Shown: positions 11,895-20,215 of the stretch, one piece after another | Position numbering within the stretch: the stretch's first letter is position 1 | How the letters are laid out: each line of letters opens with the position of its first letter | NCBI RefSeq assembly: GCF_009659535.1 | Contig: NZ_VJZZ01000014.1 | Span: 1-64,000, forward strand | Source of the DNA: Aggregicoccus sp. 17bor-14 | GTDB lineage: Bacteria > Myxococcota > Myxococcia > Myxococcales > Myxococcaceae | Length of the DNA stretch: 64,000 bases | Direction of reading: 5' to 3' | Made by a program: the position numbers and the translations under genes | The notes under the pieces: generated by a model | The model's input: the letters and a program-made list of their open reading frames with translations, nothing else | Told to the model about the DNA's origin: nothing | The model's database searches: none

Positions 11895-12278
11895 GGCTCC
11901 ATCCTAAGGAACCCCCCGCCCGCAGACACCCCAAATGGATGCAGCGCGTCAGGCTGGTGGACAGTGCGGGGGACAGGAGGGCACCGCCCGCCGTGCCGCC
12001 CCCCCGGCGGGCGCCCGGGAGCGCTGCGCGCGGGCGCCGCGCCCGGAGTCCCCTTCCGCGCGGAGGCCGGAGGGGCCACCTTGGGGAGATCCCGTGCCCC
12101 GGGCGGCGTGTGCGCGCGCCCCCTCGTCTCGTGCCGGGGTCCGACCCGAGCGCTCCTGCGCACCGCCTCACGGCGCGCGCGCGGCAGGGCGTCGGGGTGC
12201 CTGCTGCGTGACGCGGGCGGGCGCGTGGCTACCTCCGGGCTGGACCCACCGGAAGGAGCACTTCCAAGGAGCACTTCC
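11895..12278. other. Intergenic region between divergent genes
   Basis: 384 nt separate glpD (-) from the gene at 12279 (+). No supported coding frame is present; open frames are short and arginine/proline-rich. It should carry both promoters: CTAAGG near glpD, and GCTACCTCC at about 12229-12237 before the rightward gene. Confidence 0.45.
12253..12278 (+). promoter_or_regulatory. Duplicated ribosome binding site
   Basis: A perfect 13-nt tandem duplication of AAGGAGCACTTCC sits directly before the ATG at 12279. Each copy contains AAGGAG; the second is correctly spaced (about 8 nt) for initiation. Confidence 0.6.
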
Positions 12279-12812
12279 ATGAGACGCCTCATCCTCACCG
12301 CCGCCCTCTGCCTCGCCACGCCGCTCGCACTCGCAGGCGAGGGCACGAAGCCGCACGCCTCGGCGAAGGCCGCGGAGAGCTGCGGCCAGCACATGGCCGA
12401 CGAAGCGAAGTACCCCGAGCAGCTGAGCAGGACCCTCACCCAGGTCGCGGACATGTACGAGGCGCACGCGAAGTGGGTGGGCACCGGAGACGCGGCGTCG
12501 AAGGCCGAGCACGACAAGCTGGTGCAGCTCGCCCAGGAGCACCGCGACCTCGCGCAGTCCTCGCGCAAGATGGCCGACTCGATGAAGGCCTCGAGCGACC
12601 TGGCCGCCGCGCCGCACAAGGGCCCGCCGCCTGCCGAGCTCACCCGGGCAATGCAGAACATGCTCGCGGAGATGCACACCTTCGCCCAGATGCTGGACCG
12701 CGGCGTGCGCGAGGGCCAGCACGACCTGCAGGCGATGAAGGGCCCGAAGGCGGGCGGCAGCGCGCAGCAGGGCACGGGCGGCTCGGGCGCGCCGGCGAAG
12801 GACATGCACTAG
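12279..12812 (+). CDS. Secreted hypothetical helical protein
   Basis: A 177-residue protein with a signal peptide (LILTAALCLATPLALAGEG). The mature part is hydrophilic and helical, with repeated Ala/Lys/Asp/His segments (MYEAHAKWVG, HRDLAQSSRKMADSMKA, MLAEMHTFAQMLDRGVREGQHD), and ends in a Gly/Ser/Lys tail. The spaced His and Met residues recall small periplasmic metal-binding helical proteins, but no family was recognised. The duplicated ribosome binding site fixes the start. Confidence 0.75.
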   Translation: MRRLILTAALCLATPLALAGEGTKPHASAKAAESCGQHMADEAKYPEQLSRTLTQVADMYEAHAKWVGTGDAASKAEHDKLVQLAQEHRDLAQSSRKMADSMKASSDLAAAPHKGPPPAELTRAMQNMLAEMHTFAQMLDRGVREGQHDLQAMKGPKAGGSAQQGTGGSGAPAKDMH

Positions 12813-12898
12813 CGGCCCGCGCACAACGCAGGGATGGCGCGTGCGGGGCGGCTGCGTTAGTCCTGCCGCTACCCCCCGACTGCCCGGAGCCCTCCCGC

Positions 12899-13495
12899 GT
12901 GTCCCTGCCTGTGCGCCCCGTCCTCGCCTCCGCCGCCCTGCTGCTCGCCGCCGCAGGCCTCGCCCACGCGGCCGCTCCGGCCCCCTCCCCGTCCCCCAAG
13001 CCCGGCAAAGCCCAGGAGCGCAGCGTGTACGACTTCAAGGTCGAGACCATCGATGGAAAGCAGCAGGACCTGAGCGCCTACAAGGGCCAGGCGCTGCTCG
13101 TGGTGAACACCGCGAGCGAGTGCGGCTACACGCCCCAGTACAAGGGGCTGGAGGAGCTGTACCGCGCGTACAAGGCGCGCGGCTTCACGGTGCTCGCCTT
13201 CCCGGCGAACAACTTCGGCGGCCAGGAGCCCGGCAGCAACGCGGAGATCAAGCGCTTCTGCGAGCTGAAGTACCGCACCACCTTCCCGCTCTTCGGCAAG
13301 GTGAGCGTGAAGGGGCAGGACATCCACCCGCTCTTCCAGCACCTCACCCAGCAGCCGGGCCTGGAGGGGGACATCCGCTGGAACTTCAGCAAGTTCCTCA
13401 TCGACCCGAGCGGCAAGCTGGTGGCGCGCTTCGACTCGAAGGTGGAGCCGATGTCGCCCGAGCTGCGGCAGAAGCTCGAGGCCACCCTGCCCTAG
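12899..13495 (+). CDS. Glutathione peroxidase, Cys type
   Basis: A 198-residue thioredoxin-fold peroxidase with an N-terminal signal peptide, so probably periplasmic. The catalytic Cys-75 lies in TASECGYTPQY, the conserved Gln-109 in FPANNFGGQEPG, and the Trp/Asn pair in RWNFSKFLID. It reduces hydrogen peroxide or lipid hydroperoxides using a thiol donor. The active site uses a TGC Cys codon, not selenocysteine. The GTG start is chosen because it places the signal peptide at the N-terminus. It is the first gene of a probable three-gene operon. Confidence 0.9.
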   Translation: MSLPVRPVLASAALLLAAAGLAHAAAPAPSPSPKPGKAQERSVYDFKVETIDGKQQDLSAYKGQALLVVNTASECGYTPQYKGLEELYRAYKARGFTVLAFPANNFGGQEPGSNAEIKRFCELKYRTTFPLFGKVSVKGQDIHPLFQHLTQQPGLEGDIRWNFSKFLIDPSGKLVARFDSKVEPMSPELRQKLEATLP

Positions 13496-13512
13496 GGAGA
13501 GCGCGCGCGCCC

Positions 13513-13857
13513 ATGGCCTCCGTCCAGCTGAGCGTCTACCGCACCATCGGCGAGGCCCACCTCGCCGCGGGGCTCCTGAGCGAGGCGGGCCTGCACGTGG
13601 AGGTGCGCCACGACGCGGTGGCCCACCTCGCCGGGCAGCTGCCCAGCCACGAGACGTGGGTGGAGCTGTGGGTGCCCGCGGCGCAGCTGGAGGAGGCGCG
13701 CGCGCTGCTCGCCCAGGTGGCCGAGCGCGCCGAGGCGGCGCACCTGCACGTGCCCTGCCCCGCCTGCCGCGAGGACAACCCGGGCAGCTTCGAGGTGTGC
13801 TGGGCCTGCGGCGCGCACCTGCCCGAGCAGCGCCGGCCCCGGCTGCGCGCAGTGTGA
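13513..13857 (+). CDS. DUF2007 domain protein with zinc ribbon
   Basis: A 114-residue protein. The N-terminal part (about 3-70, SVYRTIGEAHLAAGLLSEAGLHVEVRH) matches DUF2007, small putative signal-transducing proteins. The C-terminal part carries a CPAC...CWAC zinc-ribbon pattern (about 80-105). It starts 17 nt after the peroxidase gene, and its stop overlaps the next start, so co-expression is likely. Its molecular role is unknown. Confidence 0.78.
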   Translation: MASVQLSVYRTIGEAHLAAGLLSEAGLHVEVRHDAVAHLAGQLPSHETWVELWVPAAQLEEARALLAQVAERAEAAHLHVPCPACREDNPGSFEVCWACGAHLPEQRRPRLRAV

Positions 13858-14897
13858 GCCCGAGCGTGGCCGCCCCGCCTCCTGCCCCGCAGCAGCCGTC
13901 ACCGGAGAGCCCTCCAGCGCCTCCCCGGCGCCCGCCGCGCCGGGGCCTGCTGGGGCGCTGGGACCGGCTGGAGCACAGCCTCCAGGTGCTGGTGCTGGTG
14001 TGCCTCGGGGCCTTCGCCATCCACCTGGTGCCCCTGTTCCTGCCGCGCAACACGGCGGAGCAGGAGCTGGAGATTGCGCGCGTGACGCGCGACCCGGCCG
14101 AGCGGGTGCGGCTGCTCAAGCCCCTGCGCACCAAGAAGAGCGCGAGCGCGGAGCAGCTGCGCGAGGCGGCGGAGCTGGTGCTGCCGGGCTCGAGCGGCGA
14201 GGCGCGCGCGCTGGTGGACGAGGCGGCGCGCCGCGAGCCGGACGCGCTGGAGACGCAGCTCTTGCTCGCGCGCGTGTGCGACGCGGACCACGCGGAGCGC
14301 TGCATGCAGGGGGCGCTCGCGCGCGCGGAGCAGCTCGCGCCGGGAGACCCGCGCCCCTACCTGCTGCGCGCGAACCGCGCCGAGCACGACGGGCAGCTGG
14401 AGGTGGCGGTGGACGCGCTCGCCGAGGCCTCGGCGCGCGCGCCCGGGGATGCGCGGGTGCGGCTGCGCTACGGGCGGCTGCTGAGCGACGTGGGCCGGGT
14501 GAAGGAGGCGGAGCGGGTGCTCGCGGGGCTCGAGGGCCAGCTGCCCGCCCCGCAGCTGCTGGTGGAGCTGGGGCAGGTGCGCGCGCGCCAGGGCCGCCAC
14601 GAGGACGCGCGCGCCCTCTTCCAGCGCGCGCTGGGCGAGGACCCGAAGCTCGCGGCGGCGCACTACCAGCTGGGGCGCTCGCTCTACGCGCTGGGGGACG
14701 TGTACCGCGCGGAGCAGGAGCTGCGCGAGGCGGACCGGCTGGACCTGGGGGACTCGCGCGCGCTGGTGGCGCTGTGCGCGATGCAGCTGGAGCGCGGCGC
14801 GCGCGACGAGGCGCGCATCACCCGCATGGACCTGGACCGGCGCTTTCCCGAGGAGCAGGAGCGCATCCGCGAGAGCTGCGCCCCCAACGGGCCCTGA
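13854..14897 (+). CDS. TPR-repeat membrane protein
   Basis: A 347-residue protein. A Pro-rich N-terminus leads to one transmembrane helix (about 45-65, LQVLVLVCLGAFAIHLVPLF), followed by tetratricopeptide-like repeats (about 150-330). The clearest are VRLRYGRLLSDVGRVKEAERVL, LLVELGQVRARQGRHEDARALFQRAL and AAAHYQLGRSLYALGDVYRAEQELREAD. It probably scaffolds protein contacts at the membrane. The GTG start overlaps the preceding stop (GTGA), suggesting coupled translation. Confidence 0.82.
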   Translation: MSPSVAAPPPAPQQPSPESPPAPPRRPPRRGLLGRWDRLEHSLQVLVLVCLGAFAIHLVPLFLPRNTAEQELEIARVTRDPAERVRLLKPLRTKKSASAEQLREAAELVLPGSSGEARALVDEAARREPDALETQLLLARVCDADHAERCMQGALARAEQLAPGDPRPYLLRANRAEHDGQLEVAVDALAEASARAPGDARVRLRYGRLLSDVGRVKEAERVLAGLEGQLPAPQLLVELGQVRARQGRHEDARALFQRALGEDPKLAAAHYQLGRSLYALGDVYRAEQELREADRLDLGDSRALVALCAMQLERGARDEARITRMDLDRRFPEEQERIRESCAPNGP

Positions 14898-14899
14898 GG

Positions 14900-15202
14900 C
14901 TACTCCTCCTCCCCGCGCACCTGGCGCAAGAGCCGCGCCGCCACCTTCACCTCCGCGTCCACCGAGCCGTCGGCGAACTCGGTGCGCACCACCGCCTTGA
15001 GGAAGGGGTAGGCCTCGTCGGCGCGCTCGGCGTCCACGAGGAAGGTGCCCAGGGCGAGGCGCGCGCGGGTGAGGGCGCGCAGATCCTCCTCGGCGACGGC
15101 GGCGTCGATCGCGTCCGAGAGCGCGCTCTCGGCGAGCTCGGGGCGGCCCCGCGCGGAGAGCTCCGCGGCGCGCGCGAGGTGCTGGGCGGACGTGAGGGCC
15201 AT
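14900..15202 (-). CDS. Small TPR-like hypothetical protein
   Basis: A 100-residue soluble protein beginning MALTSAQHLARAAELSARG. Its helical pairs (RPELAESALSDAIDAA, RARLALGTFLVDAERADEAYPFLKAVV) look like two TPR-type hairpins. Its stop is 2 nt from that of the TPR protein on the other strand, and it is divergent from the SlyX-like gene. No enzymatic motif was seen. Confidence 0.7.
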   Translation of the reverse strand: MALTSAQHLARAAELSARGRPELAESALSDAIDAAVAEEDLRALTRARLALGTFLVDAERADEAYPFLKAVVRTEFADGSVDAEVKVAARLLRQVRGEEE

Positions 15203-15249
15203 GGGGCACTTCTCCTGGGCGGGGGGCCGCGCTAAGCGTGCGGCCCATC

Positions 15250-15483
15250 ATGGCGCCCGCTCCCCCCGACACGCACGCCCCCGCCGACGACGCCCGCCTC
15301 ACCGAGCTGGAGATCCGCTTCACCCAGCAGCAAGAGCTGCTGCAGGAGCTCAGCGAGGTGCTCTACGCCCAGCAGCGCGAGCTGGACGCGCTGCGGCTGG
15401 AGGTGGGTGCCCTGAAGAAGAAGCTCGAGGGCGACCCGGGCCTGGTGGACGCGCGCCAGCAGGAGCGCCCGCCGCACTACTAG
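15250..15483 (+). CDS. slyX: SlyX family protein
   Basis: A 77-residue coiled-coil protein. LTELEIRFTQQQELLQELSEVLYAQQRELDALRLEVGALKKKL is the family's heptad-rich core, and the C-terminus ends RPPHY as in E. coli SlyX. The function of SlyX is not established. The ATG at 15250 is chosen because a CTAAG word lies 14 nt upstream; an in-frame GTG at 15238 is the alternative. It converges with the next gene, stop against stop. Confidence 0.82.
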   Translation: MAPAPPDTHAPADDARLTELEIRFTQQQELLQELSEVLYAQQRELDALRLEVGALKKKLEGDPGLVDARQQERPPHY

Positions 15484-15975
15484 CTAGATGCGGTAGGCGA
15501 GCCGCAGGCCGAGCACCGGCGCGGGGTCCAGGTAGCCCGCCTCGATGCCGAAGGAGAGCGCGCCGCTCTGCAGGCCGAAGCCGAAGGCGGCGTGGCCGCG
15601 CACGTGCTCGTCGCTGTCGAAGAAGATGTGCGGGCCGCCCATCGCCTCCACGTAGGCGCGCGAGAAGTTGAGGCGCAGCACGAGGTCCAGCGGCACCGCC
15701 ACGTCGTCCGGCCCCGTGGCGAGCGCGACGCCGAAGCGCCCGCCCACCGAGAGGGGCCCGGCGAGCCGGGTGTCCACGCCTACCAGGAGCGAGAAGAGGC
15801 CGCCGTGGTCCTCGAACCAGGCGTCCGCGCCCAGGCCGAGGCGGACGTTCGTGCCGCCGCCCCCGCCCCCGCTGCTGCTGCTGTGGCGCCCGCGCGCCTC
15901 GGCGGCGTGGGGGGCGAGCAGCAGGGTGAGGGCCAGGGCGAGCGGCGCGGCGAGGCGCGAGGGGGTGAGCGTCAT
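15484..15975 (-). CDS. Outer-membrane beta-barrel-like protein
   Basis: A 163-residue secreted protein. Starting at ATG 15975 gives a signal peptide (LAAPLALALTLLLAPHAAEA). A Ser/Gly run follows, then alternating hydrophobic beta strands (VRLGLGADAWFED, FSLLVGVDTRLAGPLSVGGRFGVAL, AAFGFGLQSGALSFGIEAGYL) ending in an aromatic/hydrophobic last strand (LGLRLAYRI), typical of small outer-membrane barrels. No precise family was recognised. Confidence 0.7.
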   Translation of the reverse strand: MTLTPSRLAAPLALALTLLLAPHAAEARGRHSSSSGGGGGGTNVRLGLGADAWFEDHGGLFSLLVGVDTRLAGPLSVGGRFGVALATGPDDVAVPLDLVLRLNFSRAYVEAMGGPHIFFDSDEHVRGHAAFGFGLQSGALSFGIEAGYLDPAPVLGLRLAYRI

Positions 15976-16191
15976 GCGGTGCAGGCCTCCAGAGGGGCAA
16001 AGGGTGTCTCGTCCGGAAGTGACCACGCTCGCATGTACGTGTGCCAGCACACCGAGCGGCATTCGTGCCTGCACGCCCCCAGTGGAGCTGCAGGAGTTTC
16101 GCCTCGCCGCACGGCCGCGCGCGCAGGCGGCAAAGCTGCACCGTCACTGCAGCGTGCGGGGCCGGGGCCCTCCGCGCTAAGAGAGCGCGCC

Positions 16192-17181
16192 ATGAAGGCC
16201 GTTCGCTATCACGCCGTGGGAGGCCCCGAGGTGCTGCGGGCCGGGGACGTGCCGCAGGTGGAGCCGGGCGCGGGCGAGGTGCGCGTGCGGGTGCACGTGG
16301 CGGGGGTGAACTTCGCGGACACGGAGCGGCGGCGCGGGCTGTACGACGCGGCGGTGCCCCTGCCCCGCATCCTGGGCAGCGAGGCGGCCGGGGTGGTGGA
16401 CGCGGTGGGCCCGGGCGTGGACGCGGGCTGGGTGGGCGCGCACGTGGTGGCGTGGACGCAGCGGTGCTACGCGGAGTGGACGCTCGCGCCGCTGGGGCGG
16501 GTGTGGCGCGTGCCCGAGGGCGTGTCCTTCGCGCAGGCGGCGGCGCTGCCGGTGCAGGGGCTCACCGCATGGCACCTGCTGCACACGGTGGGGCGGGTGC
16601 AGGCGGGCGAGGCGGTGCTGGTGCACGCGGCGGCGGGCGGCGTGGGCACGCTGCTGGTGCAGCTGGCGCGGGCGGCCGGCGCGCGGGTGCTCGCGGTGGT
16701 GGGCAGCGCGCAGAAGGCCGCGCTCGCCGAGCGCCTCGGCGCGAGCGCGGTCGCGCGCTCGGACACACCGGACGCCGAGTTGGGTGAGTGGGCGCGCGCC
16801 CAGACGCAGGGGCGCGGCGTGGAGCTCGCGCTGGACGCGGTGGGGCAGGCCACGTGGGGGGAGAGCCTGCACGCGCTCGCGCCCTTCGGCCGCGCCGTCT
16901 ACTACGGCAGCGCGAGTGGCGTGCCCCCGCCGGTGGACCTGGATGCGCAGCTCTTCGAGCGCTCGCTCAGCGTGAGCGCGTACTGGCTCGCGACGCCCCA
17001 CCCCGAGGGCGCGCACGCGCGCGCGATGGAGGACCTGCTCGCGCAGGTGGCCGCGGGCGCGCTGAGGCCGGTGCTCGGCCTGACGCTGCCGCTGGACGAG
17101 GCCGCCGAGGCGCACCGCCAGCTCGAGGGGCGCGCGACGGTGGGCAAGGTGCTGCTCCAGGTTCGCAGCGGGGAGTACTGA
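16192..17181 (+). CDS. Zinc-independent quinone oxidoreductase (MDR family)
   Basis: A 329-residue medium-chain dehydrogenase/reductase of the NADPH:quinone reductase (Qor) group. The GroES-like N-terminal domain has GVNFADTERRRGLY and ILGSEAAGVVDAVG. The cofactor domain (about 130-290) carries the nucleotide-binding motif VHAAAGGVGTLLVQLARAAGARVLAVVGSAQK, and the C-terminus has ATVGKVLL. No catalytic-zinc ligands are seen. It should reduce quinones or enones with NADPH. The ATG follows a CTAAG word by 12 nt. Confidence 0.88.
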   Translation: MKAVRYHAVGGPEVLRAGDVPQVEPGAGEVRVRVHVAGVNFADTERRRGLYDAAVPLPRILGSEAAGVVDAVGPGVDAGWVGAHVVAWTQRCYAEWTLAPLGRVWRVPEGVSFAQAAALPVQGLTAWHLLHTVGRVQAGEAVLVHAAAGGVGTLLVQLARAAGARVLAVVGSAQKAALAERLGASAVARSDTPDAELGEWARAQTQGRGVELALDAVGQATWGESLHALAPFGRAVYYGSASGVPPPVDLDAQLFERSLSVSAYWLATPHPEGAHARAMEDLLAQVAAGALRPVLGLTLPLDEAAEAHRQLEGRATVGKVLLQVRSGEY

Positions 17182-17433
17182 TTCCGCGCGGGAGAGGTGG
17201 CTCGGTGACGAGCCACGCGGGTGCCGCTGTCGGCTCGTGAGGACGCGGAGGTGGCCGGACAGCGATCTTCCTCGCCGAGTGCGCGAGGGCGCCGGCCTGC
17301 GCGGCGCTCCGGGGTGACTCAGACGCAGCGCTCGTCCGAGGGGCCCGAGTGCCCGTCCGACGCGCGCTGTTCCTGCATCGAAGCGGCGCGGTCAGCGCCA
17401 GGACGCGAAGCCAGGAGCCCAGCCGGACCCGGG

Positions 17434-17451
17434 GGAATGAAGCTTCATTCC
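17434..17451. repeat. AAGCTT-centred palindromic repeat, copy C
   Basis: An 18-nt perfect palindrome GGAATGAAG/CTTCATTCC, followed by AG as in the other copies. Confidence 0.8.
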
Positions 17452-17502
17452 AGGCGCCAGGGTGTGGAAGAGGCTCCCCCCACTCGGCGACCCAGGCCGG
17501 GG

Positions 17503-17522
17503 TGGAATGACGGTTCCTTCCA
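17503..17522. repeat. AAGCTT-type repeat, diverged copy D
   Basis: TGGAATGACGGTTCCTTCCA keeps both arms, but the AAGCTT centre is changed to ACGGTT. It is 69 nt after copy C. Confidence 0.65.
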
Positions 17523-17563
17523 GCCCCACGCGCGGCCCAGGGGCGGCGGACGCACCAAGCTGC

Positions 17564-17585
17564 CTGGAATGAAGCTTCATTCCAG
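17564..17585. repeat. AAGCTT-centred palindromic repeat, copy E
   Basis: A perfect 22-nt palindrome, CTGGAATGAAG plus its complement, the best example of the family in the window. Confidence 0.85.
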
Positions 17586-17626
17586 CTCCGAAAGCGGCCG
17601 TGGGGCGGCGCGGGCCAGTGGATGGG

Positions 17627-17646
17627 TGGAATGAAGCTTCATTCCA
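17627..17646. repeat. AAGCTT-centred palindromic repeat, copy F
   Basis: TGGAATGAAGCTTCATTCCA, a perfect 20-nt palindrome 63 nt after copy E. A half-site (GGAGCTTCATTCTGG) follows at about 17776-17790. Confidence 0.85.
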
Positions 17647-18068
17647 GGGTCCGACCGGGGGCTTCCCGGGGTTGCACCTCTGTCCGCGGCGCTCGCAGGC
17701 ATTCGGCGAGCGCGCGGCTTTGGTACGCGGCTGGCTTCCGAGCTCACGCCTCAGGGTCGAGCGGCCGACCCGAACGGAGCTTCATTCTGGCGCCGATTCC
17801 GCGGGAGCGCCGTACGCCCCGGACCACGGTGCTCGGAGCGAGAAGGAAGTCCCGAGGTCTGCCCACAGCAGCGCGCACGACTGCGCCGATACCCCTCTCC
17901 TCTCGCGCTTCCCCGGAGCGTCTCGCAGGCCGGCGCCCTCGCGCGCTCGGCGAACGCGCCAGGAGCCCGTCCCGTCCGGACCTTCCATCGAGCCGGGTAC
18001 GCGCTCGGCGAAGGCCCCCGCGCGCCACGTCGACCGAACGTGCCGACGTGCAGTGGAGGGGCCGTCTC

Positions 18069-18860
18069 CTACGCCACGATCACGGTGACGCCGTTCGCAT
18101 CGCTCGTGGTGGGGTAGGCGCGCAGCGAGGTGGTGGCGGGGCCGGAGCGGGGCACCACGGCGCCGTCGGGCTGGAACTCCGAGCCGTGGCGCGGGCAGAT
18201 GAGCAGCCCATCCGCGGCGCTCCACGCAACGGTGGCGCCCTGGTGCGGGCAGATGCCGTCGGTGGCCTGGAAGCGGCCGTCGCCGAGCGCAAAGACGAAG
18301 AGCCGGTGGCCGAGCCCCTCGGGCACGCCGTAGTAGAGGCCGCCCGCGGTGGCGAGCTGCGGGAACTGCGCGAAGGGGAAGGTGATGCGGCCGTCCACCA
18401 CCGGGGGCGTGGTGGCGTCGCCCGCGGCGAAGCGGATGCTGAGCACGCCGGTGGCCGGGTCGTAGCTGCTCGCGTAGGTGTCCAGCGGCGCCACGGCGGG
18501 CGGATTCGTGGGCACGCCGTCGTTGCCGAAGCGCGCGCCGTGACAGGGGCAGGCGATCTCCCCCGCGTCCACGCCCAGCGGACAGCCCTGGTGCGTGCAC
18601 TGCGCGCCGAGCACGACGTACTGGTCCCCCTGCGGGTGCACCACGAGGTACTCCGAGCCGTCGTCGAGCTGCAGGGTGATGCCGCCCCCCTCGCGCGCGA
18701 GGTCCGGGTAGCTCGAGACCTGCAGCTCCACGCGCTTGTTGGCCGAGGTCGCCTTGACCAGGGGCGCGGGGCGGATGTCCGGCGCACAGGCGGGCAGCAC
18801 GGCGGCGGCGCCCGCGGCTCCGGCGAGCCCCGCGAGGAAGCGGCGGCGCGAGCAGCTCAC
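18069..18860 (-). CDS. Tandem Rieske [2Fe-2S] lipoprotein
   Basis: A 263-residue protein with a twin-arginine signal (SRRRFLAG) that ends in a lipobox (VLPAC), so it should be exported folded and anchored by lipid. It has two Rieske domains. Domain 1 (about 45-145) has Cys-88/His-90 and Cys-104/His-107 plus extra cysteines 93 and 106 that could form the disulfide of high-potential Rieske proteins. Domain 2 (about 155-263) has Cys-204/His-206 and Cys-222/His-225 but lacks the disulfide cysteines. The two centres probably differ in potential. The GTG start overlaps the stop of the upstream YceI gene. Confidence 0.88.
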   Translation of the reverse strand: MSCSRRRFLAGLAGAAGAAAVLPACAPDIRPAPLVKATSANKRVELQVSSYPDLAREGGGITLQLDDGSEYLVVHPQGDQYVVLGAQCTHQGCPLGVDAGEIACPCHGARFGNDGVPTNPPAVAPLDTYASSYDPATGVLSIRFAAGDATTPPVVDGRITFPFAQFPQLATAGGLYYGVPEGLGHRLFVFALGDGRFQATDGICPHQGATVAWSAADGLLICPRHGSEFQPDGAVVPRSGPATTSLRAYPTTSDANGVTVIVA

Positions 18861-19429
18861 GCACCCTCCTGCGCGAGCTTCACCGCGAGGTCGAGCACCA
18901 GCGCGTCCTGCACCTTCACCATCAGGAGCGAGGGGCGCTCGATCTGGAAGGCCTCGAGGCTGATCTCGAAGCGCCCGGTGGCGTCCGCCTTCGCGGGGCT
19001 CTGGAAAGTGACCTGCAGCGGCACCTCCACGGGCCGGGTGACGCCGTGGAAGGTGAGGCGGCCCTTCACGGTGACGGGCAGCGTGGCGGGCAGCTTCGCC
19101 GGCACGCGCACGGCGCCCGCCACGCCCTTGAAGTCGATGAGCGGGAAGCGGCTCGCGTCGGTGGCCTCCTTCATGTGCGCGTCCCGGTTCGCGTTGCCCG
19201 AGTCGAAGTCCTCGACGCGCGCGCGCACCGCGACCTGCAGGGTGCCGTCCGGCAGCAGGCGCGCCTTGCCCTCGAGGCGCTTCGCGGTGCCCTTCACCTC
19301 GTGCAGCTTGTGGATGAGCGTGTACGTGAGCGCGCTGCCGTCCTGCACGCCGTAGGTGCGCGGCGCGCCGCCCTCGGCGAGCGCGGCGACGGACAGGAGC
19401 AGGGCGCAGAGGGCGGAGAGTGAGCGCAT
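18857..19429 (-). CDS. YceI family periplasmic protein
   Basis: A 190-residue protein with a signal peptide (LCALLLSVAALAEG). The mature part is a YceI-like lipocalin-fold barrel: FDSGNANRDAHMKEATDASRFPLIDFKG and GRLTFHGVTRPVEVPLQVTF are characteristic. Known relatives bind isoprenoids or other long lipids in the periplasm, and some have b-type haem partners. It overlaps the Rieske gene (GTGA) and lies 12 nt after the membrane-protein gene, forming a three-gene operon. Confidence 0.85.
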   Translation of the reverse strand: MRSLSALCALLLSVAALAEGGAPRTYGVQDGSALTYTLIHKLHEVKGTAKRLEGKARLLPDGTLQVAVRARVEDFDSGNANRDAHMKEATDASRFPLIDFKGVAGAVRVPAKLPATLPVTVKGRLTFHGVTRPVEVPLQVTFQSPAKADATGRFEISLEAFQIERPSLLMVKVQDALVLDLAVKLAQEGA

Positions 19430-19441
19430 GTTCGGAGCGAC

Positions 19442-20215
19442 CTAGAGGAAGAGGGTGAACACGCCCGCGGTGGTGAACCCGAGCGTGGCGTAGCCGACCA
19501 CCTGGTGCGCGGTGGCGAAGCGCACCTGGGAGACCTGCCCCTGCTGGGCGGAGCTCGCGGTGATGAGGCCGAGCACCACCTGGGTGACCATGCCGGCGGC
19601 CGCGAGCGACATGAACACCTTGTGCATGAGCACCGTGTCGAAGCGCAGCGGCTTCGGGTAGGGCTCGGGGGCGAGGATGCCCATCAGCGCCACGGTGCCG
19701 AAGAGGGCGGTGGTGCCCACGGCGAGCCCGCGGTGCAGGGTCTTCCAGGTGCCGTCGTCGCCGCCGCCGCGGTAGATGTCGTTGAAGTTGAGCTGGCCCA
19801 CCAGCGTGGTGGCCACGAGCCCGCCGGCCATGCCCAGCCCCAGCCCCTGGTGCAGCGAGAGCATGGTGCGCCGGCGCGACACGGCGCGCTCGAGCTCGAG
19901 GTCCGGCGCGGCCGCCTTCGCCTCGGGCTCGAGCAGCTCGAAGTCCAGCGAGGGGTCCGCCGGGGCCTGCTGCGCGGGCGAGGCCTCGGGCGGGGCGCGC
20001 GGCGCATCACTCGGCGGGGGAGCGGCGGGGGTCTCCGGCTGCGCGGGCGCCTCCGGCGGCGCGGCGGCGGCGGGCTTCTTCTGCGCGCGCTTCTTCTTCG
20101 AAGAGCCCTGCGAAGAGGACTGCGCGTGCTTCGGGGGGGTGCTCGTGCCCAGCGCCTGCGCGGGCAGGGCGGCGGCGAGCAGCAGCGCGGAGGCCGCGAC
20201 GACAGCGAGCTTCAT
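19442..20215 (-). CDS. Membrane protein with paired conserved histidines, possibly b-type haem
   Basis: A 257-residue protein. It has a signal peptide, a long Lys/Ala/Pro-rich linker (about 22-90), then four hydrophobic helices (about 115-257). A His opens or lies near each helix (LHQGLGLGM, LHRGLAVGT, MHKVFMSLA, AHQVVGYAT), the layout of four-helix cytochromes b such as b561. Haem binding is inferred from that pattern only. It is the first gene of the operon with YceI and the tandem Rieske protein, so the three may form one electron-transfer chain. Confidence 0.68.
   Translation of the reverse strand: MKLAVVAASALLLAAALPAQALGTSTPPKHAQSSSQGSSKKKRAQKKPAAAAPPEAPAQPETPAAPPPSDAPRAPPEASPAQQAPADPSLDFELLEPEAKAAAPDLELERAVSRRRTMLSLHQGLGLGMAGGLVATTLVGQLNFNDIYRGGGDDGTWKTLHRGLAVGTTALFGTVALMGILAPEPYPKPLRFDTVLMHKVFMSLAAAGMVTQVVLGLITASSAQQGQVSQVRFATAHQVVGYATLGFTTAGVFTLFL

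Larger units (their letters stand above)
17182..18068. other. Repeat-rich intergenic region between convergent genes
   Basis: About 890 nt between the end of the quinone oxidoreductase gene (+) and the end of the Rieske gene (-). Frames here translate the palindromic repeats into WNEASFQ- or MKLHS-type peptides and have no domain signal. The stretch holds four AAGCTT-type palindromes (17434-17646) and one half-copy (about 17776-17790). The rest shows nothing definable. Confidence 0.6.

Noticed and set aside
12899-13495. Selenocysteine glutathione peroxidase
   Set aside because: The active-site codon is TGC (Cys) and the frame has no internal TGA.
17434-17646. Small coding gene from repeats (WNEASFQ or MKLHS peptides)
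   Set aside because: The same palindrome gives different peptides in each frame and the spacing between copies is not constant; no RBS supports it.
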